The notes: generated by a model not told the origin, from the sequence alone. DNA of 6,471 bases from Pseudomonas sp. (GCA_029240955.1 JARDZH010000117.1:1-6471), one strand, 5' to 3'. Counted from the first letter of the stretch, positions 1-5,647 are shown. Numbers and translations: made by a program.

Positions 1-56
1 TCAACTCCAGCGCCGATGACGGCACCACCTTCAGCGTGGTCCTGCCGCGGGTTTGA
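1..56 (+). CDS. C-terminal end of a probable sensor histidine kinase (5' part outside window)
   Basis: The reading frame whose codons begin at base 3 is open from the window edge to a TGA at 54-56. It gives 17 residues: NSSADDGTTFSVVLPRV. A Gly-Thr-Thr-Phe followed by alternating hydrophobic residues and Leu-Pro is how the HATPase_c domain of many two-component sensor kinases ends, where GTTF is the last ATP-lid-proximal motif and the following strand closes the domain. The call rests on this short tail alone. Kinase type, sensor domain and cognate regulator cannot be seen. The gene converges on cbpA, with a REP cluster between the two. Another GHKL-type ATPase is possible. Confidence 0.6.
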   Translation, partial: NSSADDGTTFSVVLPRV

Positions 57-70
57 TTGTCAACGCCAGA

Positions 71-141
71 CCTGTGTGGGGAACGGAGCTCGTAACCAGA
101 CCCGTCAACCGCTGTCGCGAGCTAGCGCTCCCTCCCACAAG
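71..141. repeat. REPIN: degenerate REP facing an inverted intact REP
   Basis: An intact REP lies in reverse orientation at 114-141 (reverse complement begins CTTGTGGGAGGGAGCGC and ends CTCGCGAC). A decayed forward copy lies at 71-96 (CCTGTGTGGGGAACGGAGCT then CGTAAC). Two inverted REPs separated by a short unique stretch are the usual Pseudomonas REPIN arrangement. Such elements are mobilised in trans by RAYT transposases; no RAYT gene is present here. It lies in the convergent gap between the kinase-like gene and cbpA, where it could act as a transcript-end structure. The forward arm is poorly conserved, so the element is probably old and immobile. Confidence 0.65.
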
Positions 142-178
142 AACGCGTTATTACCGCGTTATCGCGATCACGCAAAAC

Positions 179-204
179 CTGTGGGCGGGAGCGCAGCTCG
201 CGAT
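179..204 (+). repeat. Single Pseudomonas REP element
   Basis: CCTGTGGGCGGGAGCGCAGC followed by TCGCGA matches the REP copies at 114-141 and 2769-2795, with the conserved TGTGGG head and CTCGCGA tail. It starts 38 bp after the reverse REP of the neighbouring REPIN. No inverted partner is visible before the end of cbpA, so it looks solitary or the remnant of a second REPIN. It lies 36 bp beyond the cbpA stop codon and would form a GAGC/GCTC-cored hairpin in the cbpA transcript, so it may stabilise or end that RNA. No T-tract follows on the cbpA strand. Confidence 0.7.
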
Positions 205-239
205 GAGGCTGGTACGTATTGTCGTCAAGCCTGGTTGCC

Positions 240-1175
240 TTACTTCCACTGCGCCCGAGGGTTGAACGACGATTTGTCGGCCAGGCTCTGCCACAGCGCT
301 TTGCTGGCTTCATCGGTGTGTTTCGGCATGACGATTTTTAACTGAGCGAACAGATCGCCGCGTTCACCGCTCTTGCTCATCAGCCCGTTACCCTTGACCC
401 GCAAACGCTGGCCGTTCTGGCTGTCCGGGCGGATGGTCAGGTTGATTCGACCGGTCAGCGTCGGCACAGCAACCTTGGTGCCCAGCGCCGCTTCCCAAGG
501 CGCCAGCGGGACCTGAATCACCAGATCATTGCCTTCCACTTCGAACAGCGGATGCGGTGCCAGGCGAATGGTCAGGTAAAGATCACCCTTCTCGCCCCCG
601 GCAATCCCCGGCGCGCCCTGCCCCTTGAGACGGATGCGCTCACCGTCAGCCACGCCGGCGGGAATCTTCACGTTCAGCGTTTTGGTGATGTCAGCCATGC
701 GCTGCCCGCCGGCGCTGTGCTGAGGCACCCGGAAGCTGACCTGCTTGGACTCGCCCGAAAGCGTCTCTTCAAGAAAGACCGCCAGCTCCATCTCCACGTC
801 CTGGCCCTTGCGCCCCGGATTGCGGGTACGACCGCCCTGCTGCGGCCGTCCGCCGAAAATCGAACTGAAGAACTCCGAGAAATCAGTCGTCTCGTCAAAG
901 CCACCCGCGCCTGCCCGGCTCTGCCAGCCGGGCGGCGGCTGAAACGGACGGCCCTGCCGGCCATACTTGCGAATCTCATCGTACTCGGCGCGCTTTTCCG
1001 GGCTGCTGAGCACTTCATAGGCTTCGGAGGCTTCCTTGAACTTGTCCTCAGCGCCCGCTTCCTTGCTGACGTCCGGATGATACTTACGGGCCAACTTGCG
1101 GTAGGCGGTCTTGATCGCCTTTTCATCCGCCGTCGGCTCGACGTCGAGTATCTTGTAATAGTCTTTGAAATCCAT
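240..1175 (-). CDS. cbpA: CbpA, DnaJ-class co-chaperone / curved-DNA-binding protein
   Basis: This 311-residue protein is close to E. coli CbpA (306 aa) over its whole length. The J-domain occupies residues 1-70 (start [10 protein letters not shown]), with the Hsp70-stimulating HPD at 33-35 after a basic helix II (YRKLARKY). A Gly/Phe/Gln-rich linker runs from about 72 to 122 and contains an FFSSIFGG segment. Two beta-rich C-terminal substrate-binding subdomains follow (about 124-205 and 206-284), with [11 protein letters not shown] and the paired GER/GQR-IRLKG/LRVKG motifs. There is no cysteine at all, so the DnaJ zinc finger is absent, as expected for CbpA. In E. coli CbpA is a DnaK co-chaperone that also binds curved DNA and is inhibited by CbpM. 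The start is fixed by homology to MELKDYY; the ribosome site (GGGTGA about 8 nt upstream) is weak. No cbpM-like gene follows; the downstream gap holds REP elements. Confidence 0.96.
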   Translation of the reverse strand: MDFKDYYKILDVEPTADEKAIKTAYRKLARKYHPDVSKEAGAEDKFKEASEAYEVLSSPEKRAEYDEIRKYGRQGRPFQPPPGWQSRAGAGGFDETTDFSEFFSSIFGGRPQQGGRTRNPGRKGQDVEMELAVFLEETLSGESKQVSFRVPQHSAGGQRMADITKTLNVKIPAGVADGERIRLKGQGAPGIAGGEKGDLYLTIRLAPHPLFEVEGNDLVIQVPLAPWEAALGTKVAVPTLTGRINLTIRPDSQNGQRLRVKGNGLMSKSGERGDLFAQLKIVMPKHTDEASKALWQSLADKSSFNPRAQWK

Positions 1176-1195
1176 CTAACGATCACCCATCCCCA

Positions 1196-1201
1196 ATTAT
1201 C
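1196..1201 (-). promoter_or_regulatory. cbpA: Possible proximal -10 element of cbpA
   Basis: Read leftward, GATAAT (5 of 6 to the TATAAT consensus) lies about 20 bases before the cbpA start codon. No -35-like hexamer sits 16-18 bp upstream; the sequence there is CACCGG-like. E. coli cbpA is sigma-S dependent, and sigma-S promoters tolerate a missing -35, so this could be a stationary-phase start with a very short leader. It may equally be chance. Confidence 0.2.
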
Positions 1202-1293
1202 CAGCGCAGCCCGTGCGCCGGTGCATACGCACAGCATCCTCTTGTTTCGAGGCGTCTGGATTACGACAAGTTGAACAGTGTGACAGCAGTCAG

Positions 1294-1307
1294 CGCACTT
1301 CGGTGCG
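1294..1307. other. Small hairpin with UUCG tetraloop
   Basis: CGCAC TTCG GTGCG is a perfect 5-bp inverted repeat whose rightward strand has the very stable C(UUCG)G loop; leftward the loop is CGAA. If cbpA is transcribed from the 1348-1376 promoter, this hairpin lies in its leader about 120 nt before the start codon, too far to block the ribosome site directly. There is no following T-tract, so it is not an intrinsic terminator. Confidence 0.3.
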
Positions 1308-1347
1308 ATTGAACCTTCGACACCGGCGCCCTGCAGCAATCACAACA

Positions 1348-1376
1348 AGATTGGGGGGAATGAGCGCCAGTTCAAG
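1348..1376 (-). promoter_or_regulatory. cbpA: Candidate sigma-32 (heat-shock) promoter facing cbpA
   Basis: Read leftward, CTTGAA (1376-1371) is followed by 15 bases and CCCAATCT (1355-1348). The sigma-32 consensus is CTTGAA, then 13-14 bases, then CCCCATNT. The -35 is perfect and the -10 matches 6 of 7 defined positions. Read instead as CCCCAATC the spacing is 14 with a poorer match. The expected start near 1341 would give a leader of about 165 nt, longer than usual. A heat-shock promoter suits a J-protein, although E. coli cbpA itself is known for sigma-S control. The motif is seen in the sequence; its use is inferred. Confidence 0.42.
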
Positions 1377-1402
1377 CCTTGGACAGAAATACCGCGATCC
1401 AT

Positions 1403-1450
1403 GCATAAACGACGCATTGCCCTACGCAATTGCACTGCACTGGCATAAAC
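1403..1450 (+). promoter_or_regulatory. Operator-like repeat cluster upstream of the yegD-like gene
   Basis: Two identical 8-mers GCATAAAC (1403-1410 and 1443-1450) start exactly 40 bp apart and flank a perfect inverted repeat ATTGC-CCTAC-GCAAT (1416-1430). The block ends 35 bp before the yegD-like start codon, where a promoter and regulator site are expected. A weak sigma-70 reading is TTGGAC (1379-1384) with CATAAA (1404-1409) at a long spacing of 19. No regulator family is recognised from the motif. Confidence 0.28.
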
Positions 1451-1485
1451 TGCGCGGCCGTTTTTTGAGTGGAACGTAAAACGAC

Positions 1486-2751
1486 ATGAACGACCAAGCT
1501 CCGGCCCGTGCCTGCGGCATCGATTTCGGCACATCCAATTCCACTGTCGGCTGGCATCGTCCCGGCGTGGAATCGTTGATTGCGCTGGAGGACGACAAGA
1601 TCACGCTGCCTTCCGTGGTGTTTTTCAACATGGAAGAACGTCGCCCGGTTTATGGCCGTCTGGCGCTGCACGAATACCTGGAAGGCTACGAAGGCCGGCT
1701 GATGCGCTCGCTCAAGAGCCTGCTGGGTTCCAAGCTGATCAAGCACGACACCAGCGTGCTGGGCACTGCGATGCCTTTCAAGGACCTGTTGGGCTTGTTC
1801 ATTGGCGAGTTGAAGAAGCGTGCCGAGCACACAGCGGGACGTGAGTTCGAGCAAGTCGTGCTGGGCCGTCCGGTCCACTTTGTCGACGATGACGCCCAGG
1901 CGGATCAGGAAGCCGAGGACACGCTGGCCGAGGTGGCGCGCAAGATCGGCTTCAAGGACGTGTCCTTTCAGTTCGAACCGATTGCGGCGGCCTTCGACTA
2001 CGAGTCGACTATCGAGAAAGAAGAACTGGTCCTGATCGTCGACATCGGCGGCGGTACGTCGGACTTCTCGCTGGTTCGTCTGTCACCCGAGCGTCGTATG
2101 CAGGATGACCGTCAGAGCGACATTCTGGCTACTGGCGGCGTGCACATCGGCGGTACCGATTTCGACAAGCAGTTGAGTCTGCAGGGCGTGATGCCGTTAT
2201 TCGGCTACGGCAGCCGGATGAAAAGCGGCGCGTTCATGCCCACCAGCCACCACATGAACCTGGCGACCTGGCACACCATCAACGCCGTGTACTCGCAGAA
2301 ATCCCAGCTCGCACTGGGCAGCATGCGCTACGACATCGAGGACACGGGCGGTATCGACCGGCTGTTCAAGTTGATCGAGCAGCGCGCCGGGCACTGGCTG
2401 GCGATGGAAGTGGAAGAAACCAAGATCCAGCTCACTCATGAGCAGAGCCGGCATGTGGCGATGGACCGAATCGAAAGCGGCTTGAGTGTGGACCTGAGCC
2501 GGGCGATGTTCGAAGCGGCTATCGACAGCCAGCTGGAACGCGTACGCGACAGTGTGACCCGCTTGCTGAGCGATGCGGGCGTTGGTCTGGAGCAGGTGAA
2601 TACCGTGTTCTTTACCGGCGGTTCGAGCGGCATCCCGGCATTGCGCAACAGCGTGTCAGCGATGCTGCCTAACGCTCGTCATGTCGAAGGCAATATCTTC
2701 GGGAGCATTGGCAGCGGTCTGGCGATTGAAGCGAAGAAGCGCTACGGCTGA
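1486..2751 (+). CDS. yegD: YegD-type Hsp70-like protein (ATPase domain only)
   Basis: This 421-residue cytosolic protein of the Hsp70/actin ATPase fold resembles E. coli YegD (450 aa). Phosphate-1 loop DFGTSNS is at residues 13-19, VVLGRPVHF at 124-132, the Hsp70-like EPIAAAFDYE at 164-173, phosphate-2 loop DIGGGTSDFS at 186-195, GGTDFDK at 222-228 and the adenosine motif GGSSGIP at 378-384. It ends soon after this last motif, so the roughly 200-residue substrate-binding domain and lid of DnaK are absent. A peptide-chaperone role like that of DnaK is therefore not supported, and the function of the YegD family is not well defined. The start at 1486 puts DFGT near the N-terminus as in relatives; the ribosome site (GAGTGGA about 12 nt upstream) is weak. 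It is divergent from cbpA, suggesting a link to protein quality control. A REPIN follows the stop by 17 bp. Confidence 0.9.
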   Translation: MNDQAPARACGIDFGTSNSTVGWHRPGVESLIALEDDKITLPSVVFFNMEERRPVYGRLALHEYLEGYEGRLMRSLKSLLGSKLIKHDTSVLGTAMPFKDLLGLFIGELKKRAEHTAGREFEQVVLGRPVHFVDDDAQADQEAEDTLAEVARKIGFKDVSFQFEPIAAAFDYESTIEKEELVLIVDIGGGTSDFSLVRLSPERRMQDDRQSDILATGGVHIGGTDFDKQLSLQGVMPLFGYGSRMKSGAFMPTSHHMNLATWHTINAVYSQKSQLALGSMRYDIEDTGGIDRLFKLIEQRAGHWLAMEVEETKIQLTHEQSRHVAMDRIESGLSVDLSRAMFEAAIDSQLERVRDSVTRLLSDAGVGLEQVNTVFFTGGSSGIPALRNSVSAMLPNARHVEGNIFGSIGSGLAIEAKKRYG

Positions 2752-2768
2752 GGCTGGCAGACCGTTTT

Positions 2769-2838
2769 CCTGTGGGAGGGAGCGCCAGCTCGCGACAGCT
2801 ATAGCCGCCCCGTCGCGAGCCTCGCGCCCTTTCACATG
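2769..2838. repeat. REPIN at the convergent end of yegD-like and AI-2E-type genes
   Basis: A well-kept forward REP (2769-2795, CCTGTGGGAGGGAGCGCCAG then CTCGCGA) is paired with a degenerate inverted REP (from GTCGCGAGC at 2812 to about 2838). About 15 bases of unique sequence lie between them. The two arms can pair into one long hairpin. The element fills most of the 101-bp gap between two convergent stop codons, where no simple GC-stem/T-tract terminator is seen, so it may serve as a two-way transcript end or RNA-stabilising structure. Its forward arm nearly matches the REP at 114-141. Confidence 0.75.
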
Positions 2839-2852
2839 TTTTCCTGCTGTAG

Positions 2853-3863
2853 TTACACCAGCCCTTCTTTCTGCAGCTCGCTCTTCAGATACGCGTAATA
2901 GATCGGCCCTGCCACAACACCCGGCAGGCCGAACGCGGCTTCGAACAACAGCATTGCCAGCAGCAATTCCCAGGACTTCGCATTGATCTGACCGCCGACA
3001 ATCCGGGCGTTGAGGAAATACTCGACCTTGTGGATGACGATCAGGTAACTCAGCGCCGCCAGCGCGACCCAGATCGAGATCGACATGCCGACAATGAAGA
3101 TCAGTGTATTGGACATCAGGTTACCGACCACCGGCAGCAAGCCGAGCAGGAAGGTCATGATGATCAGCGTCTTGGTCAGCGGCAGGTGAATGCCGCACAG
3201 CGGTAGCACAACCGCCAGGAAAATCGACGTGAACAACGTGTTGAGCGCCGAGATCTTGATCTGGGCGAACACGATGTTGCGAAACGCGCGGCTCAGCAAA
3301 TACAGGCGATCGAAAAGCGCTGCGGCCAGGGGCTTGCGCGTATGCACTTCGGAAATCCGCTGCAGCGCGATGATCGCACCCAGCACCATGCCGATCAGCA
3401 TGGTCACGAACATGTGCGCAGCGCCTTTGCCGATCAGCTGCAACTCACCCACATGCTTTTGCAGCCACTGCCCCAAGGAAACCTGGAATTCCGCCGCACT
3501 GGCCGGCAGATAGGCGTCAATGAATGGCGGCAGCTGTCCGCGTGCGCGGTCGATCAGCGTCATGAACTTGTCCAGCGACGCGCCGGGGTTCTCGGCTTCA
3601 TGCAGGATAAAACTGAAGGCGCCTGCGAATATCAGGCTGAGCATGCTGACGACGATGGTGCCCAGCAGAGCGACGGCCAGCCACCGCGCTCGCTCGCCGG
3701 CGATCAAACGCTGCAGCTTGGGAGTAAGCATGTTGACCAGTTCGAACACCAGCAGGCCGGCCAACAGACTCGGCAACAGCTTGAAAGGCAGTACCAGCAG
3801 CAAACCGCCAAAGATGAGGATCCAGCTTGCGATTAACACCTGACGCGGGGAAAACGTTGGCAT
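2853..3863 (-). CDS. AI-2E family (PerM/YdiK-type) membrane transporter
   Basis: This 336-residue inner-membrane protein has about eight hydrophobic segments, near residues 9-26, 29-46, 61-86, 148-168, 207-225, 231-250, 254-277 and 299-322. A soluble stretch (about 90-147) between the third and fourth is typical of the PerM/AI-2E exporter family. The GLLPVVGNLMSN segment (241-252) and the Gly/Pro-rich last helix (FGLPGVVAGPIYYAYLKSEL) match the family's conserved C-terminal half. Members have been linked to autoinducer-2 export, sodium/proton exchange and permease roles; the substrate here cannot be told from sequence. The start is supported by a ribosome site (TGAGGA, 4 nt before ATG). It converges on the yegD-like gene. 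The 189 bp between it and psiF holds its promoter region; no clear -35/-10 pair was found there. Confidence 0.85.
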   Translation of the reverse strand: MPTFSPRQVLIASWILIFGGLLLVLPFKLLPSLLAGLLVFELVNMLTPKLQRLIAGERARWLAVALLGTIVVSMLSLIFAGAFSFILHEAENPGASLDKFMTLIDRARGQLPPFIDAYLPASAAEFQVSLGQWLQKHVGELQLIGKGAAHMFVTMLIGMVLGAIIALQRISEVHTRKPLAAALFDRLYLLSRAFRNIVFAQIKISALNTLFTSIFLAVVLPLCGIHLPLTKTLIIMTFLLGLLPVVGNLMSNTLIFIVGMSISIWVALAALSYLIVIHKVEYFLNARIVGGQINAKSWELLLAMLLFEAAFGLPGVVAGPIYYAYLKSELQKEGLV

Positions 3864-4052
3864 AGATCCTCAAAAGACGACACAAAGAAGACGGCAGTCT
3901 GCCAGCCTTCAAGGTTGAGGACCAGTGATCTGACAAGCGTTGAAAGCCGGCGCGTCCAGACTGCAATGCGCCGCTTCCGGATTACACCAAGTAACCGCCG
4001 TGTTTACGGTACTTGCGCGGTAGCACGCACGGGTTGAGGGTGCGCCGGAAAA

Positions 4053-4343
4053 TTATTTCTTCCTGAGACAATCGCTCATGAAGCTCTTGCGGGCGTCGCC
4101 TTTGAGGGCCTGAGTGCTGGCGGTGGCGTTGCAGGATTTCATTTTGTCTTGCTGTGTCGCGGCGGGCGGCGGTGCGGCTTTCAGGCAACCGCTCATGTAA
4201 GTTTTGCGCTCATCGCCTTTCAGACCCTTGGCACTCGCATCGGCGTTGCAGGTGGTCATCTTGTTTTGCTGATCGGTGGCAGCGAACACGGCGGTGGATA
4301 ACATCAGGCCAACAAGCATCACAGGAATACCGAGCATCTTCAT
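4053..4343 (-). CDS. psiF: PsiF-repeat periplasmic protein
   Basis: The 96-residue protein has a signal peptide (MKMLGIPVMLVGLMLSTAVFA, probable cleavage after residue 21 or 22) and two PsiF repeats. Repeat 1 spans about residues 25-55 and repeat 2 about 64-96, joined by an Ala/Pro linker. Each repeat has the pattern QQxKMxxCNxxAS...LKGDxRKxxMSxCL, with cysteines at 32 and 53 in the first and 71 and 92 in the second, both pairs 21 residues apart, probably one disulfide per repeat after export. E. coli PsiF is named for phosphate-starvation induction and its function is unknown. The start is chosen at 4343 because it gives the signal peptide and has GGAG 8 nt upstream; a longer open frame to 4574 has no support. 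It is divergent from the EamA transporter. Starvation control is not clearly supported (see rejected Pho box). Confidence 0.9.
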   Translation of the reverse strand: MKMLGIPVMLVGLMLSTAVFAATDQQNKMTTCNADASAKGLKGDERKTYMSGCLKAAPPPAATQQDKMKSCNATASTQALKGDARKSFMSDCLRKK

Positions 4344-4388
4344 CGTCGACTCTCCGGGTTTGATACAGCGCTGGGCACAGCTTTGCGA

Positions 4389-4420
4389 AGTGTAGCCAAG
4401 GATGTTGCAAATCATGTCAA
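4389..4420 (-). promoter_or_regulatory. psiF: Candidate promoter of psiF
   Basis: Read leftward, a perfect -35 hexamer TTGACA (4420-4415) is followed by TACACT (4394-4389), which keeps the key T1, A2 and T6 of the -10. The spacer is 20 bp, longer than the usual 16-18, so either the promoter is weak or one element is misassigned. The -10 lies about 46 bases before the psiF start codon, a normal leader length. Confidence 0.35.
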
Positions 4421-4455
4421 GGCGGACGACAGTCGGGCTGGCAATTCGAGCAAAC

Positions 4456-4471
4456 AGGCGGATAATCGCCT
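4456..4471 (+). promoter_or_regulatory. Possible eamA -10 inside a palindrome
   Basis: GATAAT (4461-4466; 5 of 6 to consensus) lies 28 bp before the chosen EamA start and is the loop of a perfect inverted repeat AGGCG-GATAAT-CGCCT. A repressor-type operator over the -10 is one reading. No -35 hexamer at 17-18 bp spacing is convincing (sequence there is CTGGCA-like). If real, transcription would begin near 4473, so only the 4495 start codon would be in the mRNA. Confidence 0.25.
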
Positions 4472-4494
4472 CCCCCTTGTGCACCGGTTCTCCC

Positions 4495-5376
4495 ATGCAA
4501 TATGCATTTCCCCTGCTGACGATTCTGATCTGGGCCGTCAACACCGTGATCACCAAGGCCGCGTCCGAGGTCATCTTTCCGTCCGAGATCGGCTTCTATC
4601 GCTGGCTGCTGGCAGGTCTGCTGTTCACGCCTTTCATTCTCAAGCCGGTGTGGGCGAACCGGGCAGCGATTCGCCCGGTGCTTGGCAAGATCGTGGTGCT
4701 GGGCGTGCTGGGTATGGCGATGTACCAGAGTCTGGCGTACTTCGCCGCCGGCATGACCACGGCCACCAACATGGGGATCATTCAGTCGCTGGTGCCGATC
4801 ATGGCGCTCGGGCTCTCCATCGTCAGTCTTGGCAATCGGCTGACGTTCGGCGCGTTGTTCGGCGCAATGATTTCGTTCGCAGGCGTTGTAGTGGTCGTTT
4901 CGGCGGGTAATCTTGGCGGGCTGATCGAGCAAGGCGTCAACCGTGGCGATGCGATGGTGCTGCTCGCTGCAGCGGCCTATGCCGTTTACAGCACGCTGTT
5001 GAAGAAGTGGCAGCTGCGTTTGCCGCCCTTGCAGTTGTTGTACATGCAGATTCTGGTTGCGGTGGTGGTGCTGATGCCGATGTTTCTGCTGTCGCCGCGC
5101 GTAGGACTCAACGCCAGCAACATACCTTTGGTGCTGTACGCAGCGATCCCCACGTCCATGCTCGCGCCCTGGTTGTGGATGACCGCGATCATGCGTCTGG
5201 GACCCAGCCGCACGACGCTGTTCTTCAACCTGATGCCAATCGCCACGGCGCTGATTGCGGCCGTGGCCCTCGGCGAACGTCTGGCGCTCTACCACCTGCT
5301 CGGTGGTGCGCTGACGCTCTGTGGAGTCATCCTGGCTGAACGCTGGACCACTCCACTGACGCGCAGGACGAATTAA
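4495..5376 (+). CDS. EamA/DMT-superfamily inner-membrane transporter
   Basis: This 293-residue, strongly hydrophobic protein has two tandem EamA domains (about residues 5-136 and 152-283) of about five helices each, giving the ten-helix drug/metabolite-transporter fold. Typical features are the N-terminal IWAVNTVITKAA helix, RWLLAGLLF in helix 2, the Asn/Thr-rich TTATNMGIIQSLVP in repeat 1, and LGPSRTTLFFNLMPIATALIA ending in a GE (260-261) in repeat 2. Members export small metabolites, amino acids or drugs; the substrate cannot be assigned. The frame is open from ATG 4402, but the extra 31 residues are polar and basic, cover the psiF promoter, and the membrane protein proper begins with MQYAFPLL. 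Neither start has a strong ribosome site. The gene ends in a 4-base stop overlap with the convergent 80-residue gene. Confidence 0.88.
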   Translation: MQYAFPLLTILIWAVNTVITKAASEVIFPSEIGFYRWLLAGLLFTPFILKPVWANRAAIRPVLGKIVVLGVLGMAMYQSLAYFAAGMTTATNMGIIQSLVPIMALGLSIVSLGNRLTFGALFGAMISFAGVVVVVSAGNLGGLIEQGVNRGDAMVLLAAAAYAVYSTLLKKWQLRLPPLQLLYMQILVAVVVLMPMFLLSPRVGLNASNIPLVLYAAIPTSMLAPWLWMTAIMRLGPSRTTLFFNLMPIATALIAAVALGERLALYHLLGGALTLCGVILAERWTTPLTRRTN

Positions 5377-5615
5377 GCAGGCGGACCGGTTTCTTCTTCG
5401 CCGACCTTGATGGAAAGGCCGTGAATCGAAACGTCGGTGATACCGGCTACCAGCGACCCGGTATCGGGGTCCGGCTCGTCGTCCAGCTCTACATGATGTT
5501 TCAGCGCAAGCTCGTGCACGACCTCGATGATCGGAACATCCAGATTCTCGATAACGTCCACGTGGTGCTCACCCGCAAGGGTGTACTCGATTTCATACAG
5601 TTCTTTATCGCTCAT
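5373..5615 (-). CDS. Small acidic protein of unknown function (80 aa)
   Basis: I do not recognise this protein. It has 80 residues, is rich in Asp and Glu, and has two His-His pairs (17-18 and 40-41). It has no signal peptide, membrane segment or cysteine. Alternating hydrophobic and polar stretches (ELYEIEYTL, HHVDVIENL, LSIKV) suggest a small alpha/beta fold, and the DDEPDPDTG turn is a likely loop or cation-binding site. The start is supported by AGGAAG about 7 nt before ATG 5615; the longer frame to 5846 runs antisense-frame through the lipase end and is not credible. It follows the lipase gene on the same strand by 58 nt, so cotranscription is possible. Its TAA shares the TTAA at 5373-5376 with the stop of the convergent EamA gene. 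Confidence 0.75.
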   Translation of the reverse strand: MSDKELYEIEYTLAGEHHVDVIENLDVPIIEVVHELALKHHVELDDEPDPDTGSLVAGITDVSIHGLSIKVGEEETGPPA

Positions 5616-5629
5616 CGCATCACTTCCTG

Positions 5630-5647
5630 GCCGATACGCTGATCGGC
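5630..5647 (-). other. Hairpin just before the ribosome site of the 80-residue gene
   Basis: GCCGAT-(6)-ATCGGC is a perfect 6-bp inverted repeat with a 6-base loop. On the leftward transcript it ends only 1-2 bases before the AGGAAG ribosome site of the 80-residue gene and lies between it and the lipase stop codon. No T-tract follows, so it is not an intrinsic terminator. It could mark an RNA processing point or tune translation. Confidence 0.3.

Larger units (their letters stand above)
1176..1485. promoter_or_regulatory. Divergent control region between cbpA and the yegD-like gene
   Basis: These 310 bases lie between two divergent genes and must hold both 5' regions. No credible ORF is seen: the frames crossing it are Arg/Cys-rich extensions of antisense frames. 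Visible contents are a sigma-32-like promoter facing cbpA (1348-1376), a small UUCG-loop hairpin (1294-1307), a repeat- and palindrome-rich stretch facing yegD (1403-1450), and a -10-like hexamer just before cbpA (1196-1201). The length is more than two simple promoters need, which fits a long leader or several regulator sites. Confidence 0.6.

Noticed and set aside
552..1274. Rightward 240-codon frame antisense to cbpA, and the leftward 221-codon frame at 674-1339
   Set aside because: Both overlap a highly conserved CbpA coding sequence and have shadow composition (Arg/Ser or Ala/Leu/Arg rich) without domains.
1441..1455. Sigma-54-like TGGCAT-N5-GCGC before the yegD-like gene
   Set aside because: The GG and GC spacing is right but the -12 element lacks the TT of TTGC and no enhancer site is visible.
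3989..4014. Inverted repeat AAGTA...TACTT with an inner CCG/CGG stem downstream of psiF
   Set aside because: It has a bulge and a 9-base loop and no T-tract on either strand, so it is not convincing as an intrinsic terminator.
3982..4188. Leftward 68-codon frame past the end of psiF
   Set aside because: It overlaps psiF in another frame, is rich in Arg and Gln, and has no supporting ribosome site; only its last third is outside psiF.
4415..4432. Possible Pho box before psiF: CTGTCGT (4432-4426, leftward) with a second half 11 bp on
   Set aside because: The first half matches 6 of 7, but the second half (CTTGACA) matches only about 3 of 7 and its distance to the -10 does not fit PhoB-type promoters. 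A weight-matrix scan against Pseudomonas PhoB sites would decide.
4402..4494. N-terminal extension of the EamA protein by 31 residues
   Set aside because: The extension is polar and basic, is not part of the EamA fold, overlaps the psiF promoter region, and its start lacks a properly spaced ribosome site.
4417..5295. Long leftward open frame (292 codons) antisense to the EamA gene
   Set aside because: Its product is dominated by His, Gln, Arg and Gly with no fold-like pattern, as expected for a GC-rich shadow frame; the opposite strand has a clear ten-helix transporter.
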